NCBI GenBank assembly: GCA_006176705.1
Contig: QRFJ01000759.1
Location: forward strand, 248,001-312,000
Direction of reading: 5' to 3'
Length of the DNA: 64,000 bases
Source: Cocos nucifera
Taxonomy: Eukaryota; Streptophyta; Magnoliopsida; Arecales; Arecaceae
A program made the translations under genes and the position numbers. Positions within the stretch are counted from its first letter, which is position 1. Each line of letters begins with the position of its first letter. Shown here in pieces: positions 35,498 through 47,346 of this stretch. The notes beneath the pieces were generated by a model that had not been told where the DNA came from, made no database searches, and saw only the letters and a list, made by a program, of their open reading frames with translations.

Positions 35498-36622
35498 ATG
35501 CCACACAGGAAACAAACCGTAACCCCTAAGATCAAGCATACATCTTCTGATCTGCCATCTAAGAGAGGGATTCATGGAGGAGAAGGACAACGACAATCAA
35601 AGTTTCAAGAAGATCGTCCTTCACCATCTAGGTCGTCTCAGTCATCCTCACCTCCTCTGGGACTGTCCACTCAACCCCCTCAACCTTCTACTTTGTTTTT
35701 CCCTCCATCTCCTTCTTCCACACCCGTTCCACTCTTCTCTAGGGCTGTCACAACTAGTAGAAAGGTGAATTTTGATTTTCTAGCAAGTGAGGGTTTTGAG
35801 TTTGGAGAAGGATTGAAATATCAAGGATGGGAATACCTATGCTCTGGGATTAATCTTCCAACCTACCCAAATCTAGTATGGGAGTTTTATGATAATGCTA
35901 GGGTTAGCCCAAGATTATTTGAATCAGAAGTCAAGAAAGTTAAGATCAATTTGACTGTGGAGAAATTAGGAAGCTTATTTAGGGCACCCACTGAAGGAGT
36001 CGAGAGACTAGATGATCAAGGGAGTGGGTTGTGACTGTTATTTGGTAGAGATGATGCTATGCACTTTGAGGAAATCCATGCTAGAGACTTGTCCATAGAA
36101 AATAGACTGCTTCACCACATTTCAGCCAGAATTCTAGTACCCAGAGTAGGAAGGTTTGATTTTCTCAACAAAAATGACATAGCTATGATGTACCACATTC
36201 TCATGAGGAAAAAGTTTAACCTTCCAGCCTTGATTTTGAGGGTGATGTAAGAAGCATCCCAAAGAGGAAAACCAACACTACCATACGGGATGTTTTTGAC
36301 ATTAGTTTTTCAGGATTTTAAAGTTAGCCTGGAAGGTGAACCTAGTAAGAAGCTTCAGCACTATGATACATACAATCTGAAATCAATGCATAGGATGAAG
36401 TTTAAAAAGATCAATGGCACTTGGATGAAACCTAATGAAGAAAGGGAAGAGAGACATGAGCCAGAGCCCATGCCACAGCATCCAGTGCCTGCTCCATCTT
36501 CATCCACTGTCAAATTAGATGAAGATCAAATTAAGGAGATAGTGCAGCACGTACATGATAGGATATCTAGTGGTCTTCCTCAGCTAATCAAAGATGCTGT
36601 GAGAGAAGTGTTTGCTGAATAG
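35498..36622 (+). pseudogene. Copia E third ORF after pol (SIRE 'env-like' position; putative plant transposon protein domain)
   Basis: A single reading frame of about 374 codons, broken only by a TGA at 36032-36034 and a TAA at 36248-36250, with no frameshift; this is the best kept coding unit of the element. The N-terminus is basic and Ser/Pro-rich (residues 1-85). A conserved-looking block FLASEGFEFGEGL ... PTYPNLVWEFYDNARVS ... VKINLTVEKLGSLFRAPTEGV (about residues 88-172) resembles the 'putative plant transposon protein' domain found in extra ORFs of plant retroelements. The C-terminus (residues 310-374) is Pro-rich, then acidic/amphipathic. I see no signal peptide or clear transmembrane helix, so an envelope role is not supported by this copy. 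Its function is unknown. Confidence 0.75.
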
Positions 36623-37314
36623 CGAACTTCAACACCTATGGATCTAGCCTCATTCGATCCTCCAGAGCCTAGTGTTGATTAGGATGCATTTAGAATCCAT
36701 CTAGCTATACTTAGAGCATTTTGATTGTAAATGTTCATGATAGGTATCTATGATATATAATATTCAAACTTCAGCATTTTGTGCACTTGAAATTGTTTGT
36801 ATCTATCAATAAATGAAGTTTGAATTTTTGGTTTGCATTGTATCAAATTTTTTATGTGAATGAATGAAATTATCTTTTTTCATGATTGATCATATCTCTC
36901 TTTACATTGTCCATACACTTTTTGATAATGACAAAAAGGGAGAGAAAAATGAGTATAAAATGAGAATTGAAAATATAATTAAATGAAAAGAATGGCACAC
37001 TACTAAAATGGGCACTACTTCAACAAGAATTAAATAGAGAATGCACAAGCCAATGAAATTTAATTGAAAACTATAAGTATGGAAGAAATCAGAACTCGAA
37101 TTGCTAAATTAAAACCTCAACCCATAGTAAGGGGGAGCAACATAAAATTTGACTTAGATAAAACATGACTATTATATTCAGGGGGAGCATACGTAAATTG
37201 ATAAAATGAATATGATGCATGAGTTAATTGGTAAGATTGAATGAAAATATCTTTTTGATATATGAAGGAGAGGTTATACTCAAAAGGTTTTGTCATCATC
37301 AAAAAGGAAAAGAT
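36623..37314 (+). other. Copia E 3' untranslated region and polypurine tract
   Basis: AT-rich with no coding. Two GGGGGAGC words (37131 and 37181) and the purine run AAAAAGGAAAAGAT ending at 37314 are candidate polypurine tracts; the last lies directly at the LTR start. Confidence 0.6.
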
Positions 37315-38785
37315 TGTTGACCCTAGATTAATTTTGATGATAACAAAAGCAGTTGAGTATAGATTATTAAATTACTAACATTATTTATGAGGATGTGTAG
37401 TTGTAAATTTCAAGAGCTCACAAACTCCAAGTGTTCCAATTCATCTAAATGAAGATTCATTATTCAAGATTTTAGAGAAGATATTTTAGATTGGATACAT
37501 CTATCAAGAGATTTTAATGAAGGTTAAATCAAGGAAAAATGATAAGTCTAGTCTATAAAGTAATTTTGAAAAAAAAGAATTTGAAACAGTCTTCGGCATG
37601 CTTGGCACGCAAACTGGGCTGACCCAGTCTAAGACTGAGCCGCTCTAGTCTCAGTGGAAGCAGAAGACGGAAAGGGTAGAAAGCTGAATTTTTGTGACCT
37701 AGGGGACTGAGCCGACCCAACTGAAAACTAAGCTGACTCAGTGAAACTAGGCCGACCTACTCAGAAAGTAAGCCATCATAGTCTCAGATAATACAAGAAG
37801 ATAGAAACAGTATTTCAAAATTTTTGAGACTAATCAAACCCAGCTGAAAACTAAGCCGACCCAGTTTGGACTGAGCTGACCTAGTTTAAAACTAAGCCGG
37901 CCCAATGCCTGTAATGGTTAGTTTCTAGTTCTGCAGCTTTTTCACTCCACATATCTTCCAATGGCTAGATCACTTTCAGAAGCCTATGATGATGACTTGT
38001 AATGGTGGGAAACTTAAGGGATACTTAAGAAAACACTTAAGCCAAGAAAAATAACTTTTGAACATACAAGAGAGAGCTTCCAAGTAGATTTTTAATCCTT
38101 CAAGTATGTGAGCTCAATAGTGAAAAAAAAGGAGTGCTTTTTAGTGTTATCCTTATCCTTTCAACATCCTCAAATAGAGAGAAGTTAGGTCATCATCATT
38201 AAAGATCAACTCCTACTTCTTTCAAGCATTCAAGAGAAATCAAGCCTACAAGCCAAGCTTCCAAATTTTCTTCTCCTAAGCTTCAAGAGTTTGCTTTTGT
38301 TTTATTTACTGTATTATTCATTTTTATTTCAAATTTCTTAAGGTGAGAAACTTAAGTTGGTCCAAGCTTAGAGTTGGACATTGTATGGTTGTAATTAGTA
38401 AGCCAAAGTAAAAATCAATCAGAGTTGATTGTTAGTCCAGAAAAATAATCATTGTACAGTTGTGGTTGGTGAGCCAAGGTCAAAACCAACTAGATTGGAT
38501 TGTGAGCCCAAGTAAAACAATCGGACTGTAATCAAGCCTAGTGATTATAGTTTAATTCCTAAGTGGTCTACTTAGGAAGTGGATGTTGGTGCTGAGTTTA
38601 GCACTGAACCACTGTAAAATCATTATGTTTATGATTTTGTGTTACTATTTTATTGATTTCATTCACTGCAAATTATATAGCTTATTTTATTTGATACTTA
38701 ATTAGATCAATCCACTTACATCTTAAACTTAAAATTTAAAATATCCAATTCACCCCCTCTCTTGGGAAGCCATTCTTGGGCAACA
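37315..38785 (+). repeat. 3' LTR of copia E
   Basis: TGTTGACCCTAG to GGGCAACA, followed by CAAAG. It aligns with 28778-30283; the 5' copy is longer, partly through its C run and a segment near 29410-29445 absent here. Confidence 0.92.
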
Positions 38786-38790
38786 CAAAG

Positions 38791-39354
38791 TAATAGCAAT
38801 GATTTGTCTTCCTCCTCCATCTTTACCCCAACATTCAGCAATTCATTGCTCACTTGATCAAACAACTGTATGTGACTGAGGACATCTCCACCTTCAACCA
38901 TGTGAAGGCTGGATAGCCTTTTCTTCAACATAAGTTTGTTGCACATGTTCTTTCCTATGTAGAGATCCTACAACTTTGACCAAAGTTCTTTAGGGATTTT
39001 TTTTTCTAGCACCAAATAGACGATCGAGTCTGCCAAACACCCTCTAATCACAGAACATGTCCATTTCTCCATCGACATCTATTGTCGATCTGTTATCCCT
39101 TCTGATCTATTCTCCAAAGCTTGATCTAATTCATGCTGCACAACAAGATCCTCTACACAAACTTTCCATATGGAAAAGCTTTTTTTTTTCCATCAAACTT
39201 CTTAAAATCTATCTTTATGCTACTTTCCATGACTGGATCTAAGTCATATAATAGCAAAATCGCCAAGATAGATGAGAAATACCTCGATAGGGTCCTACTG
39301 AAACTTCAGCCTTTGTAGATCTCTTCCTTTTGCGATCTCCTTCTTTTGCCCCAT
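38791..39354 (-). pseudogene. Copia C gag, 5' part
   Basis: Minus-strand ATG at 39354-39352 starts MGQKKEIAKG. A decayed stretch then holds KFDGKKSFSMWK-like codons (another frame, about 39220-39170). The open piece 38946-38791 reads SSLHMVEGGDVLSHIQLFDQ and ends NVGVKMEEEDKSLLLL at the E insertion. This is the conserved helix region of copia gag proteins. Confidence 0.83.
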
Positions 39355-39360
39355 GACCTG

Positions 39361-39375
39361 AGCTTTGATACCAAT
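39361..39375 (-). other. Primer binding site of copia C
   Basis: On the minus strand the 5' LTR ends ACA, then AT, then TGGTATCAAAGCTC, an initiator tRNA-Met type site with one change from TGGTATCAGAGC. Confidence 0.82.
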
Positions 39376-40089
39376 TGTAAAGATTAATTCACTAGAGATT
39401 AGAAGATCTGGATCCAGCAATCAAAAACTTCTAACCAGAAGGAGGTGGCAATCCTGATGAATAGACACCAAGAGATGAGTGGCAAATCTAGAGAGAGGAA
39501 TTAGGGTTTCAGGGAGGAAAGGGATTTTTGTATTCTCTTTTTTCTTATCAAAAAATATTACATATACAAAGTATATATAAATGCCCTGAGTCAACATGAC
39601 TTAATTCTAAAAAAACTTTCTTAGGCTAACTCATATAAGAAAGCACTCACCCAAGCCCATATCATGCATGCTCTCATCCCTAGAACTAAAGACTTAGCTC
39701 TATATATAAATTAGCCATCTTAAGACCTCTCAACTCAGGCCTAAAGATTCCTTAGATTAGATCCAATCCAAAATCAAATAAAGAAAATCCATGCTCATCT
39801 GTTCGCCTGTTCGAGCTGGCTTGACAAACACTCGAGCCAGCTCGACCATCTATCAAGCCATAGATTTTTGAATACATGTTCTCTATTTGTCTGAGAGAGC
39901 TAGCTTGATTTCAGCCCGAGCTGGCTTGATCTCATCTCGAGCCGGCTCGACCTATATCCAAGCTAATCCATCAATGTATCAGCTCTTCTTCTTAGTTGAT
40001 ACAACTCTACCGATCTAAGCCTCCAGGAGTCACCACCTTGACTCCTTCATGATCTTCCAAGCCTTGGGAGAACCATCCTTACTCTTTCA
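39376..40089 (-). repeat. 5' LTR of copia C
   Basis: Minus strand 40089 to 39376, TGAAAGAGTAAGG to TTTACA. It has one more unit (21 bases, near 39925-39948) of the CGAGCCGGCTCGA-type repeat than the 3' LTR. Minus-strand TTTATATATAC near 39568-39578 is a candidate TATA box. The duplication ACTTT follows at 40090-40094. Confidence 0.9.
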
Positions 40090-40094
40090 ACTTT

Positions 40095-41471
40095 ATGGAA
40101 GAGCTAGGAGAAGCTGAGGAACTAGAAGTCATAGGATTAATAATGGTGGGACTAGAAGAAGGAGACATAGAGGAGGATGCTAAAGGAATAGACATCAATT
40201 TTGATATGTTGGGACCTATTGGGGTAAAATAGCTTCCACCAAAGTCTAATTGGATGTCCGACCTTAGTACGGTACTATTTAAAGTAGTAACGATTGAGTC
40301 CAAACTTTAACTAAGTTGCTTCTCCATCATAATCTAGTCCTGAAAGGTCGACCTTCAATCCTTATACATTGGACGATTATCTCTGCACCAACCCTCTCAG
40401 CTCTCCCGACAACTACAGAACCTGTTGGAGACATGCTGGACTTTGACCAAATAAACTTGAGTAGTGAAAGGAGTTGCCATTTAACTGATCCTGATCCCTA
40501 GCTTGGGATAGACAGTAGGCCCTCCATCAAGGACCCCATCCAGCTGAACTCCTCTCTAGCTGAATTCTTCTCTAGCCAAATTTCTTTGCTCCATCTTAGG
40601 GATTGTAGATCTTGGCAGTTTTACACCAAGGACTTTAAATGGATGAATTCGAGTCATAAAAGGACTTCATCATCAACATAAGTCTAATCCTCAATTCAAA
40701 ATAAGCAATGGTCACTTAAGGAGCATCAAATCTCAGTATTCACCCATCCTAGCTTTAAGTGAATCTTGGATCTCCACTATCTCGACTGAACTCCTTTAAG
40801 AAAGTCTAACCATAATCCTTATTGAAGGGCCTATTGTCCCCTCTCTAGCCTCCAATCTGAATATCCGTACCTGCTCTTGGCCAACCTTGAAGGTGGTCAA
40901 GTTTCTAAAAGCTGTCAAAGATAGTACCAATAGGAGTTAAATCCTGAACCTAGTTGCGAACTCACCATCATCAATGCAAAGGTCGATCTTCGAAGCTTGG
41001 TCAACCTGGCCTTCAACAAATGAAATTCAACCACCAGCAAGTCACGATAAATGATGGCCCACTCTTTATAACAAACTCCATGTGATCCAAATGGCCTTCT
41101 AACATTTTGTTATGGCTGTCACCATCATTCTATTACAGGCTCCATCTATATAAAGAACCTTTTAGATATGTTATTTTTCTCTAAGCTCTCCTCATGTATA
41201 CTCCATTTTTGTTGGTCAGAAAACTAACTTGACCATTAGAGGATCTTGCCAGAGCCAACTCCAGCTAGAACTTCATCTTATAGATCTCATCGGTGATCTC
41301 ATCTTCTCCAGCTCTAGCGAGCTCCAACGTCTATCCATTTTCTGTACCAACAGGATTAGCGCTAGAGAAAGGGATTTTCTGAGCCCTTATTTTTAAAGAA
41401 GTATCCAGTCAAACTCATCTTCTTCCCCTCTTCTTCTACTTTTTCTATTAATCTTTCTTTGTTCTAGCAAG
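40095..41471 (+). other. 5' LTR or leader region of gypsy F, including unassigned flank
   Basis: No coding is supported, although a short minus-strand Ser-rich open stretch (40303-40095) exists. The part from about 40330 to 41330 has the look of a gypsy LTR: a TATATAAA box at 41147, then a pyrimidine-rich transcript start region. No matching 3' LTR is in the window, so the LTR borders are not fixed. The expected primer site near 41350 is not recognisable: ACCAACAG runs straight into GATTAGCGCTAGAG, suggesting a deletion there. Confidence 0.45.
41147..41154 (+). promoter_or_regulatory. Candidate TATA box of the gypsy F LTR
   Basis: TATATAAA about 325 bases upstream of the gag ATG, followed by GAACC and a pyrimidine-rich stretch. 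Confidence 0.5.
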
Positions 41472-42960
41472 ATGCCACCCAAGAAGGCTCCTTCTTGGTG
41501 ATCCACTACCTCTATCATCAGATCTAAACCAAAACCAATAGATCCACCCATTTTGGCTCCCTCGCCTACACCTCAACCTCCACCAATAGCAGTGGTAGGT
41601 ATGGAGTAGTTCAACCTACTGATATAGCAGGTTAGGGGTCTCACAGAAGTAGTGCAAGCCATGCAGTAGGTTTCGAGACCAATATCATTGGAGAAACCAT
41701 CATCGGAGTAGCAAGATCCAGCATCAAAAAGGCCCACCATGGTAAATCAACTGGTAACCCTTGAAAATGGGAAGCAGAGAGTGGAGAGCCCCAGTTTCGA
41801 GCATGACTCCATCTCTGAAAGGTCTCTACCCTGATTCAGCCAACATGCTTTAAGATTCATGATTGAGATGATATTCTTGATCAGAAGCTTCAAAAAATGA
41901 ACCGATGGATTAAGAAACTCTGTCATGCTATCCCTTTCCATAATGATGATATCTACATCAATCCCCAATTCTCCACCCAAATCATGTAGGAGCCCATCCC
42001 ACCAAACGTTAAACTTCCTCAATTTGAGAGTTATGATGGGATCTTAGAATCCAATGATCATCTTGAAGCCTTCAGGACTATGATGCTACTCCATGGCATG
42101 CCTGATGCCATTCTATACCGAGCCTTTCCCTCTACTCTGAAGGAAGTAGCAAGAAACTGATACTTGGGCCTCAAATCAGGTACCATCTTTTTCTTTGACC
42201 AGTTGAGCCACCAATTCATAGCTTATTTTATCAACAACAGGTTCCAAAGATGAGGTTTGGACTCTCTTGTCAATATCAAACAGAAGAAGGAAGAGTCCAT
42301 CGGAGCTTATGTCAATAGTTTCAACACTGCTACACTAGAAGTACGTAACTTAGACCAGTCTGTTGCTATGACCATGCTGAAGGGCAGCCTTCTAAAGAAT
42401 GATCTTCTTTTTTCTCTAGAGAAGAAATATCCCCAAGACTTTGCCAATATGCTAGCTCAGGCGGAGGGTTATGCCCGAGCGGAGGAAGCTTTTAAACTTC
42501 ATGATGAAGAGGCCGTAAGAGAGTGGCAGATAGAAGAATTTAGCAAGCTAGCACTTGAAGAGAGGCCGAGTGAAGCTTGGCCGCACTTTAGAACTCCTCT
42601 AGAGTGCAGATGAGTTCGAACTCCATCTCGAGCTCGTCAACCAAGAATTTCGGACTGAATAATGTAGCAAAACTTCTCTCAAAGAAGATTTCACAACTAC
42701 TCACCCCTCAATGCTCCAAAGATCCAAGTGCTGATAGAAATCAAAAAGCAACTTTTGAGGCTAGAGAAGATGCAGTCTCATCCAAACAAGGGCAACCCCA
42801 ATAAGTACTGCATGTATCATTGTGACCATGGTTATAATATTGAGAAATGCATCCAGCTCCAAGACAAGATCGAGGAGCTGATCAAACAGGATTGACTAGA
42901 TCGATTCCTATGATGTCGGTCCGAAAGGAGAGAAGATCGGCCAAGAGCCCTACCCTAACC
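41472..42960 (+). pseudogene. Gypsy F gag remnant
   Basis: ATG at 41472 begins MPPKKAPSW, then a Pro-rich N-terminus with stops. The capsid core is recognisable from about 42000: YDGILESNDHLEAFRTMM, LKEVAR, then an open piece (42257-42613) with SLVNIKQKKEESIGAYVNSFN and FANMLAQAEGYARAEEA. This is the Ty3/gypsy retrotransposon gag pattern. A knuckle-like CMYHCDHGYNIEKC lies at about 42810-42855, followed by IEELIKQ. The stops near 42155 and 42255 and a frameshift near 42030 inactivate it. Confidence 0.87.
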
Positions 42961-43139
42961 AGAGCCATCTAGGAGGGATGAACCGTAAGGAGATCGGCAC
43001 CCATTTGGAATCATCAACACAATCACTGGGGTATATCGATAGGAGGAGGCTAGTGGATCAGCAGGAGGAGCGAAGAAGCAGAGAATTAAGGAACCTATCA
43101 CTTTCACTGAAGAAGATGCATAAGGGATTCAATTTCTAC

Positions 43140-43625
43140 ATAATGATGTGGTTGTAGTTACTCTAAATATTGCTGATTATGATGTATGCTGAGATTCTAA
43201 TTGATAATGAAAGCTTTGCTAACGTCTTATTTTATGATGCTTTCTCCAAAATGTCCGTACCTGATAGTCGCTTGGGACCTATGAACTCCTCATTAGTAGG
43301 ATTCACCGATAATGCTATACCAGTTGAAGGAATAATTACTTTATTAGTTATGGTAGGTTGGTACCCAAAGCAGTTCAAAGCTTAGGTTGATTTTCTAATG
43401 GTAAAGGCTCCCTCTGCCTATAATGCAATCTTAGGCCGACCTAGGTTAAATGCACTAAGAACTGTGGTATCAATTTATTATTTAAAGATGAAGTTCTCGA
43501 TAGATTATGGAGTCGGAGAAGTTAGAGGAGATCAATCTTTGACACGTCATTGCTACATAATTTCTCTGCAAGGGAAAAGTAGCCAGACCTTTATCCGATG
43601 GATAGACTTGTGCCCGTGATGATCT
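43140..43625 (+). pseudogene. Gypsy F aspartic protease remnant
   Basis: The AEILIDNESFANVLFYDAF segment (43186-43240) corresponds to the gypsy protease site, usually V-D-N/T-G-S-S. The Gly is changed to Glu here. It is followed by FLMVKAPSAYNAILGRPRLNALRTVVS (about 43390-43470), a very typical gypsy protease C-terminal block. A stop at 43385 separates the halves. It would process the polyprotein. Confidence 0.83.
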
Positions 43626-43789
43626 AACTAAAGAGCAGGGGGAACCAATTGACGATTTTATTGCAATCTCTTTAAATGATGGAAATGAAGACCATACTAT
43701 TCAGATAGGCTCCAACCTGGGAGAAGAAGTCAGAAAGTAGCTCATCACCTTTCTATGGAGGAATGCAGATACTTTTGCTTAGGTCCCTA

Positions 43790-44640
43790 TAAATATGCCT
43801 AGGATTGATGCTAAAGTAATGGAACATCATCTGGGTGTAGACCTCAAGCACCAATTCATAAAGCAGAAGAAGCGCAGCTTTGCACTCGAGTGGTAAAGAA
43901 TGATTATGGATAAGGTTGATAAGCTCCTTAAGGCCAAATTCATCCAAAAAATTTCTTACTCAAATTGGATCTCCAATGTAGTTCTCATCAAGAAGGCAAA
44001 CGGTAAGTGGAGGATGTGCATAGACTTCATTGATTTGAACAAGGCCTGCCCAAAGGATAGCTACCCTCTATCCAGAATTGATCAACTGATGGATGCAACC
44101 TCGAGCCATAAGCTCCTCATTTTCATGGATGCTTTCTCTAGCTATAACCAAATACAGATGACACCAGAAGATGAGGAGAAAACTACTTTTATTACTAATC
44201 ATGGTCTTTATTGTTACAAGATTATGCCTTTTGGACTCAAAAATGTAGGTGCAACGTACCAACATTTGGTGAACAAGATCTTTAAGGAGTAGATCGATCG
44301 TAATATGGAGATTTACTTGGATGATATGCTTGTCAAAAGTCAATCTTCAATAAATTATATTGCTGATCTTGAGGAGATATTCAACACACTCTAAAAGTAT
44401 AAAATAAAACTAAATCCCACCAAGTGCACTTTCAGAGTGGCTTCAAAAAAGTTGTTAGGATTTATGGTGTCGAGGCATGGCATTAAAGCAAATCTAGAAA
44501 AGATCCGAGCCATCTAAGAGATAACCACCCCAAAGATAACAAAAGAGATTCAACACCTGGCAAGAAAGATTGCAGCTTTGAATCACTTCGTTTCGAGGTC
44601 AGCGGAACATTGCATGCCCTTCCTTCAAGTACTGAAGTAG
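43790..44640 (+). pseudogene. Gypsy F reverse transcriptase remnant
   Basis: Open for 130 codons (43900-44292): WISNVVLIKKANGKWRMCID, LNKACPKDSYPLSRIDQL, FMDAFSSYNQIQM, then YKIMPFGLKNVGATYQHLVN. The active-site box YLDD (44314-44325) is intact, after a stop at 44290. It is followed by the thumb region (KCTFRVASKKLLGFMV, about 44420-44470). This is the best kept gypsy domain and makes the Ty3/gypsy assignment firm. Confidence 0.92.
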
Positions 44641-45634
44641 CCAAAGAACTTCTATTGGACTCCTGAATATTAGCAAGTATTTAAGAAATTAAAAAACTAC
44701 ATCGGCTCACCCCTCCTCCTTGCCAAGCTCGAGCCTAGAGAAGAGTTATTCTTGTACTTAGCGGTATCTCCGGTAGCCATTGAAGCCATTCTAATCAAGA
44801 AAGAGGAAAAAATCTAGAAGTCGATCTACTATAAAAGCCAGATTCTGAGAGATGCAGAAACAAGGTATACTAAATTGAAAAAACTAACCTATGCTTTGTT
44901 GATTGCAGCAAGAAAACTAAGTCCCTATTTCTAAGGGCATACAGTGACACTTCTCATAGATCAGCCAATAAAAGCTGTTCTTCATCGACTAGATAATTTT
45001 GGAAGAATAGCAAAATGGATAATTGAACTCACAAAGTTTGATATCAAGTTTCAACCTCGACCGTCTCTCAAAGCTCAGATGCTAGTCGACTTTATAGTAG
45101 AATGCACTATTCCAGATGAAGCCGATATTGAACAGCGAAAGATCGGCATTTCTAGCCCACAACTGAGCTCCTCTAAAAAGAAAGCAGACCTCCCTGAAGA
45201 CTTCTGGGTCTTGTATGTTGATGGTTCATCTAATGCATCTGGAGCAGGCACAAGCTTATTTTTAATTAATCTAGAAGGAGTTGTAGCCAAACATGCACTA
45301 CACTTTGAGTTCCTTGCAACTAATAATGGAGCAAAATATGAAGCCCTAATTGTAGGATTAAGAATACCTAAAGAATTGGGGATAGATCATGTAAAGGTTT
45401 ATAGTGCTTCCCAATTGGTGGTGGGACAGGTTAATGGTAGCTATGAAGCTCGAGAGGAAAATTGAAGAAGTACTTGGACAAGATAAGAAGTTTAGCCTCG
45501 GCCTTTGGTAGTTTCGACATTCAACAGATACCCAAAATAGAAAACACAAGGGCCAACCTTTTGTCCAAGTTGGCTACTCTAGCCCTAAGTGAATTGCTAA
45601 AGGAGGTTTTCTTTGAAGTTCTCCAGCATCTAAG
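44641..45634 (+). pseudogene. Gypsy F RNase H region, cut by copia B
   Basis: The first RNase H remnant (about 44650-45110) includes a DQPIKAVLHRLDNFGRIAKW block. An additional RNase H-like domain then follows, open for 173 codons (44944-45465): VLYVDGSSNASGAGTSLFL (first Asp), NNGAKYEALIVGL (the Glu) and VKVYSASQLVVGQVNGSYE, where the usual Asp of DSQL is Ala. Two successive RNase H domains are typical of the Tat lineage. The reading continues in another frame (45462-45630: IQQIPKIENTRANLLSKLATL) and ends at the B insertion. Confidence 0.88.
45630..45634. repeat. Target duplication of copia B (CTAAG; partner CCAAG at 56033-56037)
   Basis: Four of five bases match. The gypsy coding sequence resumes directly after the right copy. 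Confidence 0.83.
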
Positions 45635-47346
45635 TGTTAGATATGTGTGCCCTAGAAGTCAGAATTGGCTAACACTTGTAATATACATCTAAGGGCAAAA
45701 TTATAGTTTTGACTATAAATAATAAAATAGATTATTTTCTATCCCAATGTGTATTTGAAAGTGTCTATGATGCATCCCATGAGTTAATGGTAATGATGGT
45801 TCATATTTTCAAGAGTTGAAAATTTAAGACATAAATTTTCATTATTAACTCATAAAATGCTCTCAACCGTAGGATCATCATAAAAATTATGATTGATCCA
45901 GAAGGTTGGTGTACGATCGCTTCTTTAAGAAAGATGAGTCTTGAGTCTATGGTGTAGAGACATCAGAGCGAGAGTACAGATACTCATTAGAGAATGAGGG
46001 TACTGAGTGTGACCACCTCGAGCAGTCATGAGGAAGTCTACCTTCTTGTCGATGACTGACTCGAAGCTGCAGTGGTGTATCTAGTTCTTTGATATGAGGG
46101 GCATCAATAGTTTACCTTGAGGGTGTTATAGTTTGACTACATCATAACTCGGTCTTCTAGCCATTCGGAATCCTGAGGTGTATGTTGTCTATAGCATGTT
46201 CATTGTAGAAATTGGATTGCACCGATAGGGGATCTATCTACCTCGATAGATGAGAAGCAGCCCTATGATGATCATGAGATTCAAGTCCATAAACCCATGA
46301 CCATGTCAGAGTGAAATAATAGAAAGAGTTTTTATTAAGGATTTTCACATTAGACTTGAATCAAATGATTAATTCATATGACGGAAATTAGGGTTTGACG
46401 AGATCACCTTAACCCTAAAACGATCGGGGCTCAAGATAGAAGAACTTAATCACATAGGTAACTGCACTAAGAGGTTCATTTTTAATTCTAATGGATTGCC
46501 AGCATATGCTGCTAGATGTCACTAGTAGATTTTGGAAGCAATTAAAATGATTTCAATGATCGATCATAAAAGTTGTCTGAATCAAAAAAATTATGATCTA
46601 TTGGAAGGTGTTTCGATGATGTCGATGATAGAGATCACGACATATTCTTATCATATAGAACTAAACCTAACTAGATCATACAAATAAAGGTTTGAATCTG
46701 GATATCATCAATTGGACTAAACCAGCTCAATTGATTTGAATAAGATTCAATTAGGTTCAAGAAAATCATGCTAGCACATAATTGAGCCTAATGTTCTCCT
46801 TCAATAATCATTAAAGCTTGTCTTGACTGAGCCAAATGTGTTTGGACTCACTCAGAAATCTTTACTTAGTCTGATTGGAGCTTGTCCAAGTTAGAAAATG
46901 ATTATCTTAATTTATGAGATAAATTTGAGATAACACCTGCCATTTTTCATCATCTGCTAAATCTTATCTTTGGACTTTGGTCAAATGTTGACCTTTGACA
47001 CCTAGACATCTGCCCATATGTCATGCACCCATAGGAGAGAACATGGGGCTTTGTCCTCCAGCTAAAAAGTAGAAAGGGAGGGGGTGCACACATAAGAAGG
47101 CATGTGCCCCATGAGGATCATGCCTGGAGTTACATACAGATGGGACTCCAAGTTGCTTCATGGTTTCAAATTAGGTGGCGCCAAAGAGTCCTGTTTGACC
47201 AGTCTTGGCACCACCTAAGGAGGTTTATGAGAAATTCTAATTTGATTAGATTAGATTATGTCATTTCACTAATTAGATTTAGATCTGACTGTACAAAGGA
47301 CCATGATTGATCGGGATGATGTGGCACTGCATGGTGCAGCAGGGTC

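Larger units (their letters stand above)
28778..38785 (+). mobile_element. Copia E: SIRE/Maximus-like copia with a third ORF, 10.0 kb
   Basis: LTRs of 1506 and 1471 bases (TGTTGA...CAACA), a primer site, gag, protease, integrase, RT and RNase H in copia order, then a separate long frame (35498-36622) before the polypurine tract and 3' LTR. A perfect 5-bp duplication CAAAG surrounds it, inside copia C gag. The size, the LTR type and the extra ORF after pol are those of the SIRE/Maximus lineage of plant copias. About 12 differences in the first 185 LTR bases make it the youngest datable element here. Confidence 0.93.
22188..40089 (-). mobile_element. Copia C: full-length Ty1/copia element on the minus strand, carrying two later insertions
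   Basis: LTRs of 714 (39376-40089) and 690 bases (22188-22877) in minus orientation, a primer site next to the 5' LTR, and gag, protease, integrase, RT and RNase H in order. A perfect 5-bp duplication ACTTT lies at 22183-22187 and 40090-40094. After subtracting the solo LTR and copia E with one duplication each, the element is about 5.6 kb, a normal copia size. The gag has a Tork-like pattern (KFDGKKSFSMWK, LCNKLMLKKRLSSLHM-type). About 11 differences in 125 LTR bases suggest it is older than E, which lies inside it. Confidence 0.92.

Noticed and set aside
40095..40303. Ser-rich minus-strand frame as a host gene exon
   Set aside because: Low complexity, no start in context, a stop just upstream and directly at the C target site; no family recognised.
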